A DNA stretch of 64,000 bases from Salvia splendens (Eukaryota; Streptophyta; Magnoliopsida; Lamiales; Lamiaceae): assembly GCF_004379255.2 (NCBI RefSeq), contig NC_056035.1:25916502-25980501 (forward strand), given 5' to 3'. The notes under the pieces are model-generated. The model was not told where the DNA came from. It saw only the letters and a list, made by a program, of their open reading frames with translations, and did not search any database. The position numbers and the translations under genes are program-made. This document shows, piece after piece, positions 55,702-64,000 of the stretch (the stretch's first letter is position 1; the number at the start of each line of letters is the position of its first letter).

Positions 55702-57161
55702 TAATTCTTCCCCTCTTTAAGAATTTTGTCCGCAAAATTCATTTCTTTCTAAGTTAACGTGCTCAATGCAATTGCTAATATGGAAACAGATGTGGATAGT
55801 TCTTTCCGTATTTTCCTCTGTTTCACAAGTCACTTCTTTGACTCTGTGATTTTTCCAGTAGCGACTTCGGGTGCTCTAGATGCCCATCCTGGGTTATGGC
55901 AAACACACGAGCACGTCCTTGGAATATATATCCTTGTGCCTCTGACGGTCCTCATCATGTACCCATAATAGTATTTATAAAATGTCCTCTTCCACGACCT
56001 CGACCACAGCATGTAATCGATGCTGCCGATCGCACATTTTGTCCTTAATACTCTCTCAAGTTGAAATGTGCATTCTTTATTATAATGTCCTTGTTATCCT
56101 CATTGATAGCAAGCCCATGTAATTGTTCGACACTCTCATGTATTTGGTCGTCCACAATGCATAAAGGTCATGCATGTGTTGTCATACCAGATCCATTTCC
56201 CCACTCAGGGCTAAAAGATAGCACACGTCCACCTCTCTGAGAAAATGAACTCCCTCTACTAAAATTAGATGTTGAAGAAAATGAACCTTGTTGTTTTGGA
56301 ATTCTAGGACTCACCAACATAGTGTGGTGGTCTTCTTTTCTGTCTCAGAAGAAAAACTTGTCTTTCTTTCACCAATCTCTCAACTCGAATAGCCGATGCC
56401 CGTAAGTCACTATAAGTGTGAAGATTTGAAGGTGTGATCTTGCTCCTTATCTTGTATTGTATCAATCCCTCTTCAAAATGTCTGTACTTATCTTGTTCTG
56501 TAGGCAATAACGTGGACAATAACGAGAAAGCTGAGTAAACTTCACTTCATAATTAGCAACAGACATAGCTCCCTGTTTAAGGGACAATAAATCTCTCTGG
56601 ATCACAGTACATTGTTGGCATATATTTATTGTTGAATTCTCTTAGAAAGTCATCCCAACTGAGCACTGGAGGTTGTATCATATAACTTGTGGGACTGTCT
56701 CCCACCAATAGTAAGCATCACCTTGAAGAAGAGATATGGTATAATCAAAATGCTCTTATGACATACAACTCATCTGATTGAACACACGGTCTACCCTCTT
56801 CAGCCACATATCAGCCTCGGCAGGATCAGTAGTCTTATAAAAGTCGATAGCTCCCATTTTTTGGAGAGATATTGAAATGTGCTCCTTTGACCAGGCGGCT
56901 AAGAACGTGGTCTTTGCAGCAAGTACGTTCCCGTACTTTGACTATTCTTATTGCAACACCCTTTGGACGAGATTGGAGACTCCTTCTTCGAAGTGTCTTC
57001 CCTTGGCCTTTGCATCTTCATTGAGGTGCGCTCCTTGAGCATAGTTCCTTGGGTCGTATCAGTACGCTTTACTAGTTCTTATTTTCCCTAGTTTGTGGAG
57101 TCATTAGAATTTTGCTTTGGACAAGAAGGTTCAAGGTTCCGAACATTAATCTAACTCATAA
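55702..57161 (-). pseudogene. gypsy-3: gag with no pol
   Basis: Next to the LTR the integrase-end sequence AATTTTGCGGACAAAATTC is present, but gag follows almost at once. There is a zinc-knuckle-like stretch near 56040-56110, then RKRRPPHYVG and the frame 56519-56304 (EQDKYRHFEEGLIQYKIRSK, RASAIRVERLVKERQ). The capsid motif DPAEADMWLKRVDRVFNQM is about 56760-56850. Stops throughout. An internal deletion removed protease, RT, RNase H and most of integrase. A Harbinger end starts at 57162. Confidence 0.7.
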
Positions 57162-59775
57162 GAGCATCCCCAACCATGCTCTTCCCAAAGAGCATGGTTG
57201 TGGGCCCAACCCCACATTTATTAATTTTTTACTCCCTGCCCTTCCCCAAGAGCACAACACCCCTATCCATGCTCTTCCGCAAGGACATGCTCAAGGGTCC
57301 CACCATTCCATTATTTAATTTAAATACTTCAGTTACTAAAAACATTTCTGCAATAAAAATTACATAATTAAAATCCCAAAAAATAAAAATTACATAATTA
57401 AAATCCTACATATTAAAAATTACATACTTAAAATACCTTCGTGGAAGACTATTCTATCCCCAATGTTTTTCGAAGACCCCGTATCATTGCATAATGTGCA
57501 TCAAATTGCTCGGGAGACATGTGCGATCAAGGGGCTGGCAGCGGAAGCGTGTGTTCAAAACGGATCACATGAATTTGATCTATTTAGCAGATTATTTAGA
57601 CAAAATCTATTCGCGTAATTATCACATGTATCATGCTCATAACTTGAATTAAAACATGCTTTAGCACATAAAATCCCTAAAACATGCTTACTACGGAATT
57701 AGCCAATTTACCTGGAGGTTGTATCATATAGCTTGTGGGACTGTCTTCCACCAATAGTAAGCATCACCTTGAAGAAGAGATATGGTATAATCAAAATGCT
57801 CTTATGACATACAACTCATCTGATTGAACACACGGTCTACCCTCTTCAGCCATATATCAACCTCGGCTGGATCAGTAGTCTTATAAAAGTCGATAGCTCC
57901 CATTTTTTGGAGAGATATTGAAATGTGCTCCTTTGACCAGGCGGCTAAGAGCGTGGTCTTTGCAGCAAGTACGTTCCCGTGCTTTGACTATTCTTATTGC
58001 AACACCCTTTGGACGAGATTGGAGACTCCTTCTTCGAGGTGTCTTCCCTTGGCCCTTGCATCTTCCTTGAGCATAGTTCCTTGGGTCGTATCAGTACGCT
58101 TTACTAGTTCTTATTTTCGCTAGTTTGTGGAGTCATTAGAATTTTGCTTTGGACAAGAAGGTTTAAGGTTCCGAACATTAATCTAACTCATAAGAGCATC
58201 CCCAACCATGCTCTTCCCAAAGAGCATGGTTGTGGGCCCAACCCCACATTTATTAATTTTTACTCCCTGCCCTTCCCCAAGAGCACAACACCCCTATCCA
58301 TGCTCTTCCGCAAGGACATGCTCAAGGGTCCCACCATTCCATTATTTAATTTAAATACTTCAATTACTAAAAACATTTCTACAATAAAAATTACATAATT
58401 AAAATCCCAAAAAATAAAAATTACATAATTAAAATCCTGCATATTAAAAATTACATACTTAAAATACCTTCGTGGAACACTATTCTATCCCCAATGTTTT
58501 TCAGAGACCTCGTATCATTGCATAATGTGCATCACATTGCTCGGGAGACATGTGCGATCAAGGGGCTGGCAGCGGAAGCGTGCGTTCAAAACGGATCACA
58601 TGAATTTGATCTATTTAGCAGATTATTCAGACAAAATCTATTCGCGTAATTATCACATGTATCATGCTCATAACTTGAATTAAAACATGCTTTAGCACAT
58701 AAAATCCCTAAAACATGCTTACTACGGAATTAGCCAATTTACCTGGAGGTTGTATCATATAGCTTGTGGGACTGTCTCCCACCAATAGTAAGCATCACCT
58801 TGAAGAAGAGATATGGTATAATCAAAATGCTCTTATGACATACAACTCATCTGATTGAACACACGGTCTACCCTCTTCAGCCATATATCAACCTCGGCTG
58901 GATCAGTAGTCTTATAAAAGTCGATAGCTCCCATTTTTTGGAGAGATATTGAAATGTGCTCCTTTGACCAGGCGGCTAAGAGCGTGGTCTTTGCAGCAAG
59001 TACGTTCCCGTGCTTTGACTATTCTTATTGCAACACCCTTTGGACGAGATTGGAGACTCCTTCTTCGAGGTGTCTTCCCTTGGCCCTTGCATCTTCCTTG
59101 AGCATAGTTCCTTGGGTCGTATCAGTACGCTTTACTAGTTCTTATTTTCGCTAGTTTGTGGAGTCATTAGAATTTTGCTTTGGACAAGAAGGTTCAAGGT
59201 TCCGAACATTAATCTAACTCATAAGAGCATCCCCAACCATGCTCTTCCCAAAGAGCATGGTTGTGGGCCCAACCCCACATTTATTAATTTTTTACTCCCT
59301 GCCCTTCCCCAAGAGCACAACACCCCTATCCATGCTCTTCCGCAAGGACATGCTCAAGGGTCCCACCATTCCATTATTTAATTTAAATACTTCAATTACT
59401 AAAAACATTTCTACAATAAAAATTACATAATTAAAATCCCAAAAAATAAAAATTACATAATTAAAATCCTGCATATTAAAAATTACATACTTAAAATACC
59501 TTCGTGGAACACTATTCTATCCCCAATGTTTTTCAGAGACCTCGTATCATTACATAATGTGCATCACATTGCTCGGGAGACATGTGCGATCAAGGGGCTG
59601 GCAGCGGAAGCGTGCGTTCAAAACGGATCACATGAATTTGATCTATTTAGCTGATTATTTAGACAAAATCTATTCGCGTAATTATCACATGTATCATGCT
59701 CATAACTTGAATTAAAACATGCTTTAGCACATAGAATCCCTAAAACATGCTTACTACGGAATTAGCCAATTTACC
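56667..59775. repeat. Tandem triplication, unit about 1.03-1.05 kb
   Basis: Units 56667-57712, 57713-58743 and 58744-59775. Each unit holds, in order, a gypsy-3 gag segment (from TGGAGGTTGTATCATATA), the Harbinger left end (GAGCATCCCCAACC at 57162, 58194, 59225) and about 185 bases of the copia-3 LTR end. Units 2 and 3 are nearly identical. Unit 1 differs more and is about 15 bases longer. The repeat junction is AATTTACC|TGGAGGTTG. Confidence 0.93.
57162..57532 (-). mobile_element. Harbinger terminal fragment, first copy
   Basis: TAA-GAGCATCCCCAACCATGCT with its hairpin, then ORF1 3' codons, cut at TGTGCGA by the copia-3 LTR. Repeated at 58194-58560 and 59225-59589. Confidence 0.8.
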
Positions 59776-61037
59776 TTGTTGATTCAATCAAGAATCGATG
59801 ATGGCTTGCTCCGTCTCCACGTGAAGATCTTCAATACAAGACCTCGGATGTTCTGACTGGTGTCCCGGACTATACGCTGATATTTGTGTGGGTAAATCTC
59901 ACCAACGTACTAGGACTCGAATAATGGAAGACAGAACTCAGCTCACGGAGGAGGCACAAATTTCGAGCTCTCTCTTTAGAGGGGGACGAAAATTTTGATA
60001 ATAAATTGTTATGTTTTCTGTCTCCTTTGTTCTCCTATTTATATAAGTCACATATTGGGCCCAGTCAGGGATCTAAGGAAGAATTTGAAACAAGCCTCAC
60101 CCAATTAGCTTTTTACTAATTAAATTGAACCCACAATTTAATATAAGCTATATTGGAATATTACGAGCAGCCACTACAGAAGTAATATTGCACTGCCTTC
60201 CAAATCCGAAATTACAAGTATTTCGGGTTTCCTTTAATTGCATTTGATTCATTTCTCGCGCTTAAGATGGAAACATCCATTAATCAATTAATGTCTGCTA
60301 TAGAATTAATTAATTAACATATTTCGAATTCCAAGAGTGGACTTAGCAAGAAACTCTTATTTATTATTCATAGAGTAATCAAACTCCAACTAGCTAGGTT
60401 CCGAATAATAAAACCTCGTTTCGAGCTCCTCTTGTGGATGTTATCAAACGAGACTCTCCTCGCGCACGTTTCAACATAATAGCAATCCTAGCACCTCTAG
60501 ATAATGATCACCACTACCCAATATACCTGGATCGTTGGGTTACGAAAAACCCGCACCTTTGGTAAGTCAAAGTAGTGGATCTTCAATATCGTATGCTCAA
60601 TGCTAACGTACATTGATTAAGAAATTAATTTTCAAGACCTCGTCTTTCAGTAAATAGCATAAAGACTCGTCTTGCTGTTAGATCCATTCAGTGCTATACC
60701 ACACCAACGTCATCTTATTTCAATAAGGTTTAGAAATAATCGGACTGACATTGCAACCTTTCGCGATAGGTAGTCTAGGCCTATCTAGGTTGTGAAATTC
60801 TTATTTTTCTTTGTTTAGAACTGACCATCTTACCTTAAATTGAACTGACCGTCTAAGACTTAAACTTTGTTACGTTTGCTCATACATTTAAATATGTAAT
60901 AAACAACCATTAAATGTAAAACATAACAACATTATGACAAAAATAATCTGTTGCATTTATTGGAAAATAACCATTAGAGTTTTACAGTATCCAATCACTC
61001 ACTCGAAAGGTGATTTCTAGTATACAAAACCCTAACA
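59590..61037 (-). repeat. copia-3 3' LTR (about 1448 bp)
   Basis: Minus strand TGTTAGGGTTTTGTATAC at 61037 to ...GCCAGCCCCTTGA at 59590. The terminal CA found in copia-1 appears as GA. Shares GTTTGATAACATCCAC, TTAATTAATT runs and GGGCCCAATATGTG with copia-1. TATA box on the minus strand near 60045. Confidence 0.88.
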
Positions 61038-61157
61038 ATCTCCCACTTATACTCAAAACAGCTTTCGAGTATACAAAATAGTAGTGCACACGTCTAAATT
61101 TCTCCCACTTATACTGAAAGCGAGTTGAGGTCTTGAATGAGTCGAACTCCCATCCCT
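61038..61157 (-). other. copia-3 paired polypurine tract and 3' end of pol
   Basis: Plus strand TCTCCCACTTATAC occurs at 61039 and again at about 61101, i.e. two purine tracts on the minus strand. The last RNase H codons lie at 61130-61160. Confidence 0.7.
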
Positions 61158-62341
61158 TCAACGTGGCACTCGAACGGTTTTACCGCCAAAGCCTTTGTAA
61201 AAAGGATCTGCCAGGTTGTTCTCTGACGCAATCTTTACCACTTTTATGTCTCCTCTCTGCACTATATCTCTAATGATATGATACTTCCGCTCTATGTGTT
61301 TGCTCGCTTTGTGAGCTCTTGGTTCTTTCGAGTTTGCCACAGCACCAGAATTGTCACAATAAATGGTGATGCTCTTGGGCAGATTCGAAACCACACCTAA
61401 ATCCATAAGGAAGTTCTTGAACCATACATCCTCTTTTGCAGCCTCCGAAGCGGCCACATACTCGGCTTCCATGGTCGAGTCAGCGATGCATTTCTGCTTC
61501 ACACTCTTCCAAATTACGGCTCCACCTCCTAAGGTGAACACATATCCTGAAGTAGATTTTCTCGAGTCCTGATCAGCTTGAAAGTCTGAGTCAGTATATC
61601 CCAAAGGGCAGAGCTCGGCTGCATTGTATTCTAGAGCATAGTCCTTAGTCCGTTTAAGGTACTTGAGTATGTTCTTTACAGTAGTCCAATGTCCTTGGCC
61701 CGGATTCGACTGATATCTTGCCACCATGCCAACAGCAAAGCAAATATCTGGTCTAGTACAAAGCATAGCATACATGAGACTTCCAACTGCCGAAGCATAT
61801 GGAATCCTTCTCATTGCTTGTATCTCAGACGGCGTTTTAGGGCACATCTCTTGAGATAAATGGATGCCATGTCTAAAAGGTAAGAAACCTTTCTTGGCGT
61901 CATGCATGCTAAAACGACTAAGTACTGTTTCGATGTAAGATTCTTGAGATAAGCACAACATCTTCTTCTCTCGATTCCGAAGAACCTTGATCCCGAGGAT
62001 GTGTCCCCGCGTCTCCCATATCCTTCCTCTCGAACTGGTTTGATAACCATGTTCGAACTGATGACAACATCTTTTTATTGTTTCCAATTAGAAGAATGTC
62101 GTCTACATATAAAACTAAGAACACCACATTCCCCTTATCAACTTTCTTATACACGCAGCTTTCACTTGGGCACTTTTCGAATCCAACTTGTGAACAGTTT
62201 GATCGAAACATTGGTTCCACGATCTGGATGCTTGCTTGAGGCCATAAATGGCCTTCTTAAGCTTTCAAACCATGTGTTCTTTGCCCTTTATGGCATATCC
62301 TTCGGGTTGTTCCATGTACATGGTCTCCTCAAGACTGCCGT
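61158..62341 (-). pseudogene. copia-3 reverse transcriptase (C-terminal part) / RNase H
   Basis: RT catalytic motif VLYVDDILLIGN at about 62130-62095 lies in one frame and GHILGIKVLRNRE onward in another, so there is a frameshift near 62010. RNase H is complete: YTDSDFQADQDSRKSTSGY, STMEAEYVAASEAAKE, YCDNSGAVANSKEPRAHK and HIERKYHIIRDIVQ. The end FYKGFGGKTV shows another frameshift just before the stop. Otherwise close to copia-1 without its internal stops. Confidence 0.85.
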
Positions 62342-63973
62342 TTAGAAACGCAGTTTTAACGTCCATCTGCCATACATCCCAATCCATATAGCTGCAATAG
62401 ACAACAGTATCCGGATCGATTTGAGCATGGCCACTGGGGAGAAGATCTCATCATAATCGATGCCTTCCTTTTGGGTATACCCCTTGGCCACTAGTCTTGC
62501 TTTGAAGACTTTAACTCGTCCATCGGGTCCACGTTTACGTTTATATATCCACTTGCTCCCAATGGCAGTACAACCTTCGGGTAGGACGGACAAATCGTAG
62601 ACGTCTTTGTCTATCATAGATTGTAGTTCCGAATCCATTGCTTTTACCCATTCGCAATGATCGACATCTGCCAGCGCCTCCGTAAAGTTCCAGGGATCTA
62701 ATACATTGCTGTCCGAGGAGTGATCCATAGATTCTCCCAAACCAATGTATCTGTCGGGCTCATGTGAGACCCTCCCACTGCGGTGCGGCACTACAATATT
62801 TTGAGTAGAAGTTGAAGTTTCGGGAATTGTTTGTACACTTGGTACTTGTTCTTGGTTAATGGAACTTGTGACAGAAGTTAGCTCATCAAGAGCCACTTCA
62901 CTGCTGGGTTTATGATTCATTACATAGTCTTCCTCTAAGAATGTCGCGTGAGTGCTCACAATGACTTTCTTATCTCGGAGACTAAAGAATTCATAACCTT
63001 TCGTTCCTGTGGGGTATCCTATAAATAAACATACCTCCGTCCTAGATCCTAGCTTAGTTGGATCCTTTTCCAATACATGAGTCGGGCAACCCCAAACCTT
63101 GAGATGTGCTAGATTGGGCTTACGCCCAGTCCACAACTCATATGGAGTTTTAGGTACGGATTTTGATGGTAAATTGTCTAAAATGTGACTTGCGGAAAGC
63201 AAGGCATGTCCCCAAAACGAAATAGGCAGACGTGCATAACTCATCATCGATCGAACCATGTTTAATAAGGTCCTGGTCCTTCTTTCAGCCACGCCATTCT
63301 GTTGGGGCGTGCCCGGCGCAGTCAGTTGGGATTGAATTCCCACTTCCGATAAGTAGTCCAAAAATTCGGCACTGAGGTATTCGCCTCCACGATCAGATCG
63401 TAGGCATTTGATATTCCCATGATACTTCTCCACAAGAGTCTTAAAGTCTTTAAACTTGTCAAAAGACTCTGACTTGTGACGCATCAAGTAGACATATCCA
63501 ATTTTCGAGAAGTCATCAATAAATGTGATGAAGTATCGAAAACCACCTCTTGCCTCAGTTGACATTGGTCCACATACATCGGAATGAACGAGCTCAAGTA
63601 CTTCCTTGGCCCTATTGCCCTTAGCCTTAAAATGCCTCTTGGTCATCTTGCCTTCTAAGCAAGACTCACACTTATGAAAAGGTTCCTCCTCTAGACCTTT
63701 GATAAGATCTTGTTGAACAAGAGAATGGATCCTCCTTTCATTGGCATGACCAAGTCTAAGGTGCCACAAGTACGTTTCGTTCATTGAACTTGAAGGTTCC
63801 TTTCGTTTCTTTGAAATTTTCGATGTTGTATTGAGTTCTGATTTGCGATTTTTAAACTGTGTAGAAGTGATTGTGTACAGATTGTTTTCCATGATACCAC
63901 AACAGATATAAGAACCATCTTTCTTAATAACGCAGTTGTCATTAAAAGAAATCGAATATCCATCATAAACCAA
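62342..63973 (-). CDS. copia-3 GAG-pre-integrase, integrase and RT N-terminal part
   Basis: A single open frame of 543 codons from the protease C-terminal end onward; the true polyprotein start is beyond the window. The histidines and cysteines of the integrase finger are present (WHLRLGHANERR, CESCLEGK). The catalytic residues are intact: VHSDVCGPM, LRSDRGGEYLS and TPQQNGVAERRTRTLL. The hinge and RT N-terminus (SKWIYKRK, KARLVAKGYTQ) follow until a frameshift near 62380. Compared with copia-1 it has no Asp-to-Asn change and no tryptophan stops, so it is the closest here to an active copia pol. Confidence 0.88.
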   Translation of the reverse strand: MVYDGYSISFNDNCVIKKDGSYICCGIMENNLYTITSTQFKNRKSELNTTSKISKKRKEPSSSMNETYLWHLRLGHANERRIHSLVQQDLIKGLEEEPFHKCESCLEGKMTKRHFKAKGNRAKEVLELVHSDVCGPMSTEARGGFRYFITFIDDFSKIGYVYLMRHKSESFDKFKDFKTLVEKYHGNIKCLRSDRGGEYLSAEFLDYLSEVGIQSQLTAPGTPQQNGVAERRTRTLLNMVRSMMSYARLPISFWGHALLSASHILDNLPSKSVPKTPYELWTGRKPNLAHLKVWGCPTHVLEKDPTKLGSRTEVCLFIGYPTGTKGYEFFSLRDKKVIVSTHATFLEEDYVMNHKPSSEVALDELTSVTSSINQEQVPSVQTIPETSTSTQNIVVPHRSGRVSHEPDRYIGLGESMDHSSDSNVLDPWNFTEALADVDHCEWVKAMDSELQSMIDKDVYDLSVLPEGCTAIGSKWIYKRKRGPDGRVKVFKARLVAKGYTQKEGIDYDEIFSPVAMLKSIRILLSIAAIWIGMYGRWTLKLRF

Positions 63974-64000
63974 TTTAGAAACTGAAATTAAATTTCTTCT

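Larger units (their letters stand above)
59590..64000 (-). mobile_element. copia-3, Ty1/copia element, continues past the window
   Basis: Minus-strand sister of copia-1. The 3' LTR, purine tracts, RT/RNase H, integrase and part of the protease region are inside the window. It inserted in the Harbinger ORF1 region at TGTGCGA; the other flank is outside. It is the best-preserved coding copy of this family here. Confidence 0.9.

Noticed and set aside
56667..59775. Centromeric satellite or CRISPR-like array
   Set aside because: Three long units made of known transposon pieces; no short repeats with spacers.

Overview
This window is a plant (angiosperm, probably eudicot) repeat-rich intergenic region. 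The evidence is the set of elements it holds: Ty1/copia and chromodomain-type Ty3/gypsy LTR retrotransposons, Mutator-like elements (MULEs) that pair a FAR1-type transposase with a ULP1-like protease gene, a PIF/Harbinger element with a Myb/trihelix-like ORF1, and AT-rich MITEs. I see no ordinary host gene, rRNA or tRNA. A more exact lineage cannot be supported from the sequence alone.

Layout. 1-1882 is the 3' part of a gypsy LTR (plus strand) inserted in the 5' LTR of copia-1 (to 10123, plus strand, coding region broken). 10124-11761 is the first part of a MULE-1 ULP1-like gene. At 11762-45356 an intron of that gene is interrupted by gypsy-1 (minus strand; target-site duplication ctggc on both sides), which nested insertions have swollen to 33.6 kb. 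Inside it, from left to right, are the gypsy-1 LTR and pol, a head-on junction to a truncated gypsy-2 (plus strand), a second copy of MULE-1 and MULE-2 ('copy A', 21497 to about 30636), a gypsy-3 gag fragment, and a Harbinger element (31254 to about 41845). The Harbinger element is itself split by copia-2 (32493-41345, TSD tagag). The gypsy-1 leader and 5' LTR close the insertion. 45362 onward continues the host MULE-1 ('copy B'), then MULE-2 and gypsy-3 gag again. A 1.03 kb tandem triplication follows (56667-59775), then copia-3 (minus strand, about 59590 to beyond the window edge).

Functionally everything seen serves, or once served, mobile-element propagation: gag, protease, integrase, reverse transcriptase/RNase H, MULE transposases and ULP1-like proteins. 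Nearly all coding regions carry stops, frameshifts or deletions. The best-preserved reading frames are the gypsy-2 integrase (17230-18674) and the copia-3 integrase-RT (62342-63973). The most distinctive non-coding signal is a subterminal array of AATAATGTA or AATAATGCA words spaced 21 or 17 bases apart, found in three separate terminal segments. Comparing copy A with copy B shows several rearrangements: an inversion, a tandem duplication, three large deletions and a triplication.
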